Part shown: piece by piece, positions 1 through 5,240 of the stretch
How the letters are laid out: each line of letters opens with the position of its first letter
Position numbering within the stretch: position 1 is the stretch's first letter
Notes under the pieces: generated by a model
What the model saw: the letters and a program-made list of their open reading frames with translations, nothing else
The model's database searches: none
What the model was told of the DNA's origin: nothing
Made by a program: the position numbers and the translations under genes
Assembly (NCBI GenBank): GCA_902461475.1
Contig: CABPXX010000085.1
Coordinates: 1 to 6,390, forward strand
Source: an uncultured Eubacteriales bacterium
Lineage (GTDB): Bacteria; Bacillota; Clostridia; Oscillospirales; Oscillospiraceae
Direction: 5' to 3'
DNA length: 6,390 bases

Positions 1-27
1 GGCTTCAAGCCTCTCGGGGCATTTTTG
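1..27. terminator. Right half of a probable intrinsic terminator, cut by the window edge
   Basis: GCCTCTCGGGGC at 9-20 is followed by a T run at 22-26. GGC (1-3) and GCC (9-11) already pair around the loop TTCAA. If the bases before the window continue as the complement (GCCCCGAGA), this would be a 12-bp GC-rich hairpin with a T tract for a rightward gene ending just outside. The leftward YczE-like gene stops at 31, so the same hairpin would probably also end that transcript, making it bidirectional for convergent genes. The left arm is not visible, so the full structure is inferred. Confidence 0.5.
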
Positions 28-30
28 CAA

Positions 31-735
31 TTATTGGGCCACCTGGGCCGAGGAGCCGAAGCAGATGCGGCGGATGGGAGGGAGGACCACCTTCTGAATG
101 GGATCCATGAAGGGCCCCACGCCTACGGCGCTGACGATGGTGCCCACAAAGACCAGGCTGGTGGGATAGCCTGTGATGCCCTGGTTGAGCTGAATCACAC
201 CCATAAATGCCAGAGACAGCACCAGAGCGATAACCACGGTGGCGGTGTCCACCACCACCTTGACCTGGCGGAAGGTCTTGCCCTTCACAGCCTGGGTGAT
301 GGCCAGGGTCATGCCCTCCATGGGCATGTTGATGAGATCAGTGGCCACATAGGCGGACACGCCAATGGCGATGAGCACCAGGCTGATGAGCATCACCACC
401 ACGCGCCCCGCCACAGTGGGCAGACAAAAGCCGCCCATAAGAAAGTTAGTGAAGTCCACGAAAAAGCCGAAGATGGTGGAGAAAATCAGCTGTGTCAGGT
501 CAATGAGGCGAAATTCCCGCCGCTTGATGAGAATCTGAGCCACAATAAACAGGGAGAAAATGAGGATCACACAGGTGCCCATCTCGATGTTGGTGATGGC
601 GCTGAGTACGGCGGGAATGGAGTTCACCGGCGACATTCCCAGGTTGGAGTTGGCCGCAAAGGTGACCCCAAAGGCCATGACAAACAGGCCCAGCACATAA
701 AACAAAATCTGACAGCATAATTTTCGTCCATCTAT
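31..735 (-). CDS. YczE/YyaS/YitT-like integral membrane protein (start codon unclear)
   Basis: The frame encodes a very hydrophobic protein of about 215-234 residues, matching the roughly 215-residue YczE family. Visible membrane segments are ILFYVLGLFVMAFGVTFA, CVILIFSLFIVAQILI, LTQLIFSTIFGFFVDFTNFL, VVVMLISLVLIAIGVSAYVA and VVVDTATVVIALVLSLAFMG, plus a weaker last one before the basic tail. The family-type pattern LGMSPVNSIP follows the first segment, and a related INMPMEGMTLAI lies in the second half, which suggests an internal duplication. The family has no firmly known transport substrate; in Bacillus YczE is linked to lipopeptide production. The gene diverges from the ktr operon. The upstream limit given is only the in-frame stretch after the ribosome binding site at 748-753: no ATG, GTG or TTG lies in frame at a normal distance from it. 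Candidates are TTG at 705, ATG at 678, or ATG at 731 if one A were added to the AAAA run. The in-frame ATG at 831 lies between the -10 box and the expected transcription start, so it is unlikely. The family call is by pattern recognition only. Confidence 0.8.
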   Translation of the reverse strand: MDGRKLCCQILFYVLGLFVMAFGVTFAANSNLGMSPVNSIPAVLSAITNIEMGTCVILIFSLFIVAQILIKRREFRLIDLTQLIFSTIFGFFVDFTNFLMGGFCLPTVAGRVVVMLISLVLIAIGVSAYVATDLINMPMEGMTLAITQAVKGKTFRQVKVVVDTATVVIALVLSLAFMGVIQLNQGITGYPTSLVFVGTIVSAVGVGPFMDPIQKVVLPPIRRICFGSSAQVAQ

Positions 736-747
736 ATAATATGAAGT

Positions 748-753
748 CTCCTT
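748..753 (-). promoter_or_regulatory. Shine-Dalgarno for the YczE-like gene
   Basis: AAGGAG on the minus strand, preceded by more A residues, is a strong ribosome binding site and the only one near the start of the membrane frame. The nearest ATG (731-729) is 16 bases downstream and in another frame, which leaves the true start unresolved. Confidence 0.6.
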
Positions 754-767
754 TTTTAGGCAGGAAG

Positions 768-803
768 GAAACCACGGAAAACCAGATGGTTTTCCGCGGT
801 TTC
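768..803 (-). repeat. 16-bp hairpin in the 5' leader of the YczE-like gene
   Basis: The arms GAAACCACGGAAAACC (768-783) and GGTTTTCCGCGGTTTC (788-803) are complementary except for one position, around a 4-base loop. In leftward RNA the odd position is a G-U pair, so the helix is unbroken; in rightward RNA it is an A-C mismatch. This favours function in the leftward transcript. It lies between the promoter and the ribosome binding site of the YczE-like gene. No T run follows on either strand, so it is not a standard terminator. It may be an mRNA-stabilising or protein-binding structure, or a repeat remnant. Confidence 0.7.
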
Positions 804-832
804 TCCCAATAAGCCCGTGATTATGATACATA

Positions 833-861
833 ATTATACGCCTGAGAGGACCTGGAATCAA
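833..861 (-). promoter_or_regulatory. Sigma-A type promoter for the YczE-like gene
   Basis: On the minus strand, TTGATT (861-856) and a perfect TATAAT (838-833) are separated by exactly 17 bases. Transcription would start near 826, giving a leader of roughly 90-120 bases that includes the hairpin at 768-803 and the ribosome binding site at 748-753. Confidence 0.7.
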
Positions 862-869
862 TATATAAT

Positions 870-882
870 TTGCATCATGCAA
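870..882. promoter_or_regulatory. Palindrome, possible operator
   Basis: TTGCATCATGCAA is a perfect 6+1+6 inverted repeat, placed 9 bases upstream of the leftward -35 box and about 70 bases upstream of the rightward -35 box. Position and symmetry suit a dimeric regulator of the YczE-like gene. CAATAT (859-864) and ATATTG (884-889) flank it almost symmetrically. No regulator gene is in the window and no match to a known operator is claimed. Confidence 0.35.
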
Positions 883-954
883 GATATTGGGCGATTGAAA
901 AATGCGGGGAGATTCCACAAAAGGCAGGAGTTGGCGGGGATGGGAACAAAGGGG

Positions 955-983
955 TTGAAATTTCTCAAGGTTATTTGTACAAT
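955..983 (+). promoter_or_regulatory. Sigma-A type promoter of the ktrB operon
   Basis: TTGAAA (955-960) and TACAAT (978-983) each match five of six consensus positions and are separated by 17 bases. Transcription would start near 990, about 197 bases before the ktrB start codon. No other equally good promoter is seen between here and topA, so it probably drives the whole gene row. Confidence 0.7.
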
Positions 984-1074
984 GTAGGGGATCGCCTGCG
1001 AAGGAGCGAGAGCGGGCGGGAAAGAACGGGAAACCGTCAGAGTTTCCCAATCAGAAACGGGGAGGGCGAGAACC

Positions 1075-1149
1075 ATGAAGCAACGATGTGAACTCGTCGG
1101 CCCGTGTTTGAACAGATCTGCGCAGAGGCATACCGGCAGAGGGCTCTGA
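1075..1149 (+). CDS. Possible 24-residue leader peptide upstream of ktrB
   Basis: ATG at 1075 is preceded by GGAGGG (1061-1066) with 8 bases between, as good a ribosome binding site as that of ktrB. The frame starts MKQRCELVGP, is basic, has two cysteines, and stops at TGA 1147-1149. That stop lies inside the apical stem of the terminator-like hairpin, so a ribosome finishing this frame would melt the hairpin. There is no run of one amino acid of the kind used by biosynthetic-operon attenuators. Other small frames could arise by chance; placement is the main support. Confidence 0.35.
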   Translation: MKQRCELVGPCLNRSAQRHTGRGL

Positions 1150-1164
1150 CGGTATGCCTTTCCT
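1127..1164 (+). terminator. Terminator-like hairpin inside the ktrB leader
   Basis: GGCATACCG (1127-1135) pairs perfectly with CGGTATGCC (1150-1158). Above a single G-A mismatch, CAGAG (1137-1141) pairs with CTCTG (1144-1148). TTTCCT follows, so the T tract is short (three T) and intrinsic termination would be weak. TCTGCGCAGA (1117-1126), a palindrome just before it, offers alternative pairing with the CAGAG/CTCTG segments, as an antiterminator would. It sits between the promoter and ktrB, which suggests attenuation rather than the end of a gene. Confidence 0.5.
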
Positions 1165-1186
1165 ATGGAATGGAGAGGTGTGGGAG

Positions 1187-2536
1187 ATGAGTGGCAGAGG
1201 GCGGCGGAGACGGGTGGTCAATTCCACCAGAGTCATCGCCTTATCGTTTGCTGGAGTCATTCTGATGGGAGCACTGTTGTTGATGCTTCCCATTTCGTCC
1301 CGGTCTGGGGTGAGCTGTGGGCCCATCACGGCCCTGTTCACCGCCACGTCCGCCACCTGTGTGACGGGCCTGATCGTGGTGGACACGCTGACGCAATTTA
1401 CCTTATTTGGACAAGTGGTCATCTTGGCCCTGATTCAGTTGGGCGGCCTGGGCTTTATGAGTGTGATCTTCCTGTTGGCCAGCCTGGTGAAAAAGCGCAT
1501 GTCCCTGAGTCAGCGGCTGATGATGGTGTCCGCCTTCAACCTTAACGACATGCATGACGTGGCCCGATTGGTGGGCGGAGCCTTCCGCCTGACCTTCCTG
1601 GTGGAAGGGATGGGCGCCATTGTGCTCACGGCGTGTTTCTGGCCCTGCTATGGACTGGGGGCCATTTGGAAGGGCGTATTCAACGCCGTGTCCGCCTTCT
1701 GTAATGCGGGCTTTGACCTGCTGGGCCCCGACGGCTTGGGCAGCCTGTCTACCTATTCCGATAACCCGGTGGTGCTGCTCACGGTGGCCTGCCTCATTGT
1801 GTGCGGCGGCCTGGGCTTTTTTGTGTGGGAGGAAATCATACACAAGAAATCCTTCCACCGCCTGTCCCTGTACAGCCAGATGGTGATTGTCATCACGGCA
1901 TCCCTCATTGTGGGAGGCATGCTGTTTTTCCTGCTGGTGGAGCATGATAACCCCGAGACCTTGGTGGGAATGCCCTGGTGGCAGCAGGGGCTCAACGCCC
2001 TGTTCCAGTCCATCACCCTGCGTACCGCTGGATTTTTGAGCATTTCCCAGGGCGGACTGCGGGAGGTATCCCAGTTTGTGTGTGTCCTCTTCATGCTGGT
2101 GGGTGGCTCTGCCGGGTCCACCGCTGGTGGTATTAAGACCGTGACCTTGGGTGTGCTGGTGCTGGCCATGCGGGCTGGGCTCCACGGCCGCAGCGAGGTG
2201 ACCATCCGGGGCCGCACCATCCCCCTGACCAAGGTGCTCTCCGCCGTGACCTTGGTGCTGGTGGTGTCTGTGATGTTCCTGTTCTCCTCCATCACCATCT
2301 CGGTGGTGGACGAGGTGCCTTATCTGTCTGCCGCCTTTGAGACGGCCTCTGCTCTGGGCACGGTGGGTCTGACCACCGGAATCACCCCAACCCTGTCCAC
2401 CTTCTCCCACCTGCTGTTGGTGGCGATGATGTACTTGGGCCGTGTGGGTGTACTCTCTCTGTCCGTGGCATTCTTGACCCAGGGTGGGCGGCAGAGCCGC
2501 ATTAGCTATCCGGAAAGTGACGTTATGATCGGTTAA
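1187..2536 (+). CDS. ktrB: KtrB/TrkH-family potassium channel-transporter subunit
   Basis: KtrB is the ion-conducting membrane subunit of the Ktr potassium uptake system (often Na+-linked) and works as a dimer on a cytosolic KtrA ring. The product is 449 residues, close to the 445 of Bacillus KtrB, and shorter than typical TrkH. It shows four membrane-pore-membrane repeats with all four selectivity-filter glycines: TSATCVTGL (G61), SAFCNAGFD (G175), LRTAGF (G282) and SALGTVGL (G394). The gating loop GGSAGSTAGGIKT is at residues 306-318. The arginine of YLGRVG (R419) in the last membrane helix and the ending YPESDVMIG are also KtrB-like. ATG at 1187 is chosen because GGAGAGG (1172-1178) lies 8 bases upstream. 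The in-frame ATG at 1154 falls inside the leader hairpin without a ribosome binding site. ktrA follows 13 bases after the stop. Expression may depend on the structured leader. Confidence 0.95.
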   Translation: MSGRGRRRRVVNSTRVIALSFAGVILMGALLLMLPISSRSGVSCGPITALFTATSATCVTGLIVVDTLTQFTLFGQVVILALIQLGGLGFMSVIFLLASLVKKRMSLSQRLMMVSAFNLNDMHDVARLVGGAFRLTFLVEGMGAIVLTACFWPCYGLGAIWKGVFNAVSAFCNAGFDLLGPDGLGSLSTYSDNPVVLLTVACLIVCGGLGFFVWEEIIHKKSFHRLSLYSQMVIVITASLIVGGMLFFLLVEHDNPETLVGMPWWQQGLNALFQSITLRTAGFLSISQGGLREVSQFVCVLFMLVGGSAGSTAGGIKTVTLGVLVLAMRAGLHGRSEVTIRGRTIPLTKVLSAVTLVLVVSVMFLFSSITISVVDEVPYLSAAFETASALGTVGLTTGITPTLSTFSHLLLVAMMYLGRVGVLSLSVAFLTQGGRQSRISYPESDVMIG

Positions 2537-2549
2537 TGGAGGAATTGAC

Positions 2550-3197
2550 GTGAAGAATTTTGCAGTGTTTGGCCTGGGCCGGTTTGGAACGGCGGTGGCC
2601 AGAGAGTTGTTCGAGGTAGGCCATGACGTGTTGGCCGTGGACACGGACCGGGATCGGGTGCAGAGTGTGGCCGACCTGGTGACCCACGCTGTGGTGGGCG
2701 ATGCCCGAGACCCGGCGGTGCTCAATGCCCTGGGGATTGTCGAGTACGACTGTGCCGTAGTGGCTGTGGGTAACGACGTGGGCAGCAGTGCCCTCATTAC
2801 CATGCGCCTGAAAGAGGCCGGGGTGCCCCGTGTGGTGTGTAAGGCCATGAGCCACGTCCACCAGCGCCTGCTGGAGAAGGTGGGGGCGGACCATGTGGTG
2901 TTCCCCGAGCATGAGATGGGCATCAAGGTGGCCCAGGGTCTGGCCCGCTCCAACATCCTCAACTACATCGAACTGTCCGAGGACTACGGCATCGTGGAGG
3001 TGGACCTGCCCGCTGCGTGGCAGGGCAAGACCATCCGGGACCTGGACATCCGGGCCAAGTACGCCCTGAACGTCATTGCCGTGCGCCGGGGCCAGGAGGT
3101 CAACGTCTCCCCGGGGGCAGACTATGTGCTTTTCCCCAATGACAAGATGATGGTGCTGGGCCGGGACGAGGACATTGCCAAGATATGCGACAAATGA
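2550..3197 (+). CDS. ktrA: KtrA, RCK-domain regulatory subunit of the Ktr potassium transporter
   Basis: KtrA forms a cytosolic octameric ring under the KtrB dimer and gates it by binding ATP/ADP. In Firmicutes the C-terminal domain also binds c-di-AMP, which shuts the channel. The 215-residue product (Bacillus KtrA is 222) has an RCK_N Rossmann domain at residues 1-120: glycine motif GLGRFG (8-13), acidic D31 at the end of the second strand, and FPE (118-120). An RCK_C domain follows from about 135 to 214. There is one RCK unit, unlike the duplicated TrkA of enterobacteria. The start is GTG at 2550, with GGAGG (2538-2542) 7 bases upstream, directly after the ktrB stop. Adjacency to ktrB confirms the pairing. 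c-di-AMP binding here is inferred from the family only. Confidence 0.94.
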   Translation: MKNFAVFGLGRFGTAVARELFEVGHDVLAVDTDRDRVQSVADLVTHAVVGDARDPAVLNALGIVEYDCAVVAVGNDVGSSALITMRLKEAGVPRVVCKAMSHVHQRLLEKVGADHVVFPEHEMGIKVAQGLARSNILNYIELSEDYGIVEVDLPAAWQGKTIRDLDIRAKYALNVIAVRRGQEVNVSPGADYVLFPNDKMMVLGRDEDIAKICDK

Positions 3198-3964
3198 GAC
3201 ATGAAGTGATATCCAGCCGCTCCAACCCCCTGGTCACCCGGCTGCGCAAGCTGGGCAGCAAGCGCAGCGCCCGCCGGGAGGAGGGCGTATTCGTGGGGGA
3301 GGGGCCCAAGCTGCTTCAGGAGGCGGTGCGCTGGCGCATTCCCCTGGAGACGGTGGTGTACGCCTCCGGGGTCACCCTGCCCCAGCTGCCCGACGACGTG
3401 CGGGTGGTGGAGGTACCGGACTCTCTGCTGGAGGCGGTGGCTCAGACCCAGACCCCCCAGGGAGTGGTGTTTGTCTGCCATACCCCCGCTCTGGAGCTGC
3501 CGGAACAGCTGACGGGGAACCGCTACCTCATTTTGGACGGGGTGCAGGACCCGGGCAACGTGGGCACCATCTGGCGCACCGCCGACGCCTTTGGGGCGGA
3601 CGGCCTCATTCTGTGCTCCGGCTGTGCCGACCCCTGGAGCCCCAAGACGGTGCGGTCCACTATGGGGGCAGCGTTCCGCCTGCCCGTGTGGGAGTGCACC
3701 CTGGAGCAGGCGGCGGCACGGCTCCGGGCGGCGGACATTCCTCTGTACGCCACAGCCCTGCGGGAGGACACCGTGGACGTGCGGCAGGTTTCTCTGACCC
3801 GCAGCGGCGTTATCATCGGCAGCGAGGGCCGGGGCGTGTCCCAGCTGAGTTTGCAGCTGTGTGAGAAGACGGTGAAAATTCCCATGGTGGAGCGATGCGA
3901 ATCCCTCAACGCCGCCGTTGCGGCGTCGGTGGTGCTCTGGGAGATGGCCAGAGACCAATTATAA
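3194..3964 (+). CDS. TrmH/SpoU-family RNA 2'-O-ribose methyltransferase
   Basis: A SPOUT (trefoil-knot) enzyme expected to transfer a methyl group from S-adenosylmethionine to a ribose 2'-OH in rRNA or tRNA. Numbered from the ATG at 3194 (256 residues), an N-terminal substrate-binding domain with FVGEGPKLLQEA (33-44) covers about residues 5-95. The catalytic domain has all three motifs: DPGNVGTIWRTADA (119-132), with the conserved N and R; STMGAAFRLPV (155-165); and IIGSEGRGVS (207-216) with IPMVERCESLNAAVA (229-243). This layout matches the RlmB/YsgA group, but the target nucleotide cannot be read from sequence, so no symbol is given. The ATG at 3194 overlaps the ktrA stop as ATGA, typical of translational coupling. 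ATG at 3185 is an alternative, adding three residues; neither has a strong ribosome binding site. E. coli RlmB targets 23S rRNA. Confidence 0.9.
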   Translation: MRHEVISSRSNPLVTRLRKLGSKRSARREEGVFVGEGPKLLQEAVRWRIPLETVVYASGVTLPQLPDDVRVVEVPDSLLEAVAQTQTPQGVVFVCHTPALELPEQLTGNRYLILDGVQDPGNVGTIWRTADAFGADGLILCSGCADPWSPKTVRSTMGAAFRLPVWECTLEQAAARLRAADIPLYATALREDTVDVRQVSLTRSGVIIGSEGRGVSQLSLQLCEKTVKIPMVERCESLNAAVAASVVLWEMARDQL

Positions 3965-3987
3965 AGGAGAGAGAAGGGGGCGGGGAG
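3965..3987 (+). promoter_or_regulatory. Purine-rich ribosome binding region of dprA
   Basis: Apart from one C at 3981 the stretch is all purine and holds three Shine-Dalgarno-like cores: AAGGAG (3964-3969), AAGGGGG (3974-3980) and GGGGAG (3982-3987). AAGGGGG is 9 bases from the GTG at 3990, and GGGGAG is 11 bases from the TTG at 3999. It is too short to hold a promoter, and no terminator is seen. Confidence 0.45.
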
Positions 3988-3989
3988 CT

Positions 3990-5234
3990 GTGTCCCACTT
4001 GAAATACTGGGTGTGGTTGTCCACTCGGAAGGGCCTGGCGGGAGTGACCATGCAGCGGGTGCTGGACCACTTCGGCGGGCCGGAGCGAGTGTACTACGCC
4101 CATGCTAAGGACGTGGACGAGCTGACCGGGCTCAGCGGTCTGGCACGATCTTCTCTTAAGGACAAGTCCATGAGAGAGGTGGAGCGGATTTTGGACCGCT
4201 GCGACCAGCTGGGCATCCGGGTGATGACCCGTCAGGATGCGGTGTATCCCCAGCGGTTGGAGAACATCCCCCAGCCGCCCCTGGTGCTCTACGCCAAGGG
4301 ACGCCCCATCCCCCTGGACGACCAGGTGGCCATTGCCATGGTGGGTACCCGCAGCTGTACCCCTTACGGGGAGCGAGTGGCGGGAAAGCTGGCCATGGAG
4401 CTGACCCACGGCGGAGCTCTGGTGGTGTCCGGGATGGCCCAGGGCATTGACGCGGCCTCCATCCGGGGAGCCCTCATGGCCGGGGGCACGGTGGTGAGTG
4501 TACTGGCCGGAGGGCTGGATGTCATTTATCCCCGGTACCACCGATTTCTCTACGAGGATGTGGCGGCCTCCGGACTCCTTCTCTCGGAATATCCCCCAGG
4601 GACCGAGCACAAGGGCAGCCACTTCCCGGTGCGCAACCGCATCATCAGCGGCCTGGCTCTGGGCGTTGTGGTGGTGGAGAGTCCCCGGCGGGGCGGCGCT
4701 CTCATCACAGCTAGCCACGCCCTGGACCAGAATCGGGACGTATACGCCGTGCCCGGTGCCATTGACGCCCCGGCCAGCGAGGGCACCAACCGCCTCATCC
4801 AGGAGGGAGCCGCCAAACTGGTGACCTGTGGGGAGGATATCTTGTGTGAATGGCGGGATCGGTTCCCGGAAAAATTAGGGGTACAGCCCCCTCTGAACCC
4901 CCAGGTGGTGGAGCAGAGATTGCAGCAGTTGGAGCAGGTACAACCGGCTCCGGTTCCCCCCAAAACGGCCCCCGCTGCGGAAAAAGAGGTTGACAATCCC
5001 GAAAGCATGGAATATATTGACTGGAAGGAGTGCCGGAAAAACCTGACCGACGACGAGCAGGTGGTGCTCCTGGCTCTGCAAGAGGGAGCCAAGGGAGCGG
5101 ATGGCCTGGTGGAGCACACCCAGCGCTCTGCCAGACAGGTTCTGGCCGCTCTGACCATGTTGCAGCTGCAAGGGTACGTGACCCAGGGAAAGGACAAGCG
5201 ATTCCGGGCAGCGGTGAAACTGAAAATGGAGTAA
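3990..5234 (+). CDS. dprA: DprA/Smf DNA-processing protein
   Basis: DprA binds single-stranded DNA taken up during transformation, protects it and loads RecA onto it. It is also widespread in bacteria not known to be competent. The 414-residue product has a SAM/HhH-like N-terminal region (about 1-70) and a Rossmann-like DprA core (about 85-290). Core motifs are VGTRSCTPYG (118-127), SGMAQGIDAASIRGAL (147-162), the AGGLDVIYP loop (173-181), FPVRNRIISGLA (212-223), GGALITASHALDQNRDVYAVPG (235-256) and EGTNRLIQEGA (264-274). A Pro/Gln-rich linker (about 297-340) leads to a winged-helix domain (about 352-411), so all three usual domains are present. GTG at 3990 is chosen because it begins MSHLKYWVWL, where family members begin; the frame runs open back to 3918, inside the previous gene. 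TTG at 3999 is an alternative. topA follows after 6 bases, a common Firmicute pairing. No other competence genes are visible. Confidence 0.94.
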   Translation: MSHLKYWVWLSTRKGLAGVTMQRVLDHFGGPERVYYAHAKDVDELTGLSGLARSSLKDKSMREVERILDRCDQLGIRVMTRQDAVYPQRLENIPQPPLVLYAKGRPIPLDDQVAIAMVGTRSCTPYGERVAGKLAMELTHGGALVVSGMAQGIDAASIRGALMAGGTVVSVLAGGLDVIYPRYHRFLYEDVAASGLLLSEYPPGTEHKGSHFPVRNRIISGLALGVVVVESPRRGGALITASHALDQNRDVYAVPGAIDAPASEGTNRLIQEGAAKLVTCGEDILCEWRDRFPEKLGVQPPLNPQVVEQRLQQLEQVQPAPVPPKTAPAAEKEVDNPESMEYIDWKECRKNLTDDEQVVLLALQEGAKGADGLVEHTQRSARQVLAALTMLQLQGYVTQGKDKRFRAAVKLKME

Positions 5235-5240
5235 GAATCT

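Larger units (their letters stand above)
990..1186 (+). promoter_or_regulatory. Long structured leader of ktrB, putative attenuator or riboswitch
   Basis: This untranslated stretch between the inferred transcription start and ktrB contains several pairings. First, CGCCTGC (993-999) pairs with GCGGGCG (1012-1018), with one G-U. Second, GGGAAAC (1028-1034) pairs with GTTTCCC (1042-1048) around a 7-base loop. Third, CGAG (1067-1070) can pair with CTCG (1093-1096). Then come the terminator-like hairpin at 1127-1158 and a helix that hides the ktrB ribosome binding site (1157-1163 with 1172-1178). In Bacillus, ktrAB carries a c-di-AMP (ydaO/yuaA) riboswitch, but its conserved blocks such as GGGGTGAATC and CCGTCAGCTAAC are not present here. 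The element is not recognised; that it regulates ktrB is inference from position and folding potential. Confidence 0.5.

Noticed and set aside
25..720. A 231-codon plus-strand frame opposite the YczE-like gene
   Set aside because: His/Asp-rich antisense translation without motifs. The minus strand encodes clear membrane segments with a promoter and ribosome binding site.
736..1050. Upstream extension of the YczE-like frame to 339 codons
   Set aside because: The extension crosses the leftward promoter and the leader hairpin, and its residues do not resemble family N-termini.
870..1091. A 73-codon plus-strand frame in the divergent intergenic region
   Set aside because: It runs across the ktrB promoter, has no ribosome binding site and shows no protein-like pattern.
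1154..1186. Earlier ktrB start at ATG 1154
   Set aside because: It lies within the arm of the leader hairpin with no ribosome binding site; ATG 1187 has GGAGAGG 8 bases upstream.
990..1186. A standard ydaO/yuaA c-di-AMP riboswitch or T-box
   Set aside because: The conserved blocks of the c-di-AMP riboswitch and the T-box sequence AGGGTGG are not found, so only an unclassified structured leader is claimed.
1403..2962. A 519-codon open frame on the minus strand, opposite ktrB and ktrA
   Set aside because: Its product is rich in His, Gln and Gly with no recognisable domain, as expected from the antisense of GC-rich membrane-protein codons. The plus strand has two complete conserved proteins here with ribosome binding sites.
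3122..3958. A 278-codon minus-strand frame opposite the RNA methyltransferase gene
   Set aside because: The plus strand carries all three SPOUT motifs; the antisense product is low-complexity His/Gly/Gln-rich without domains.
3918..3989. N-terminal extension of dprA starting inside the methyltransferase gene
   Set aside because: The extra 24 residues are Arg-rich and antisense-like, and DprA proteins normally begin near the sequence encoded from 3990.
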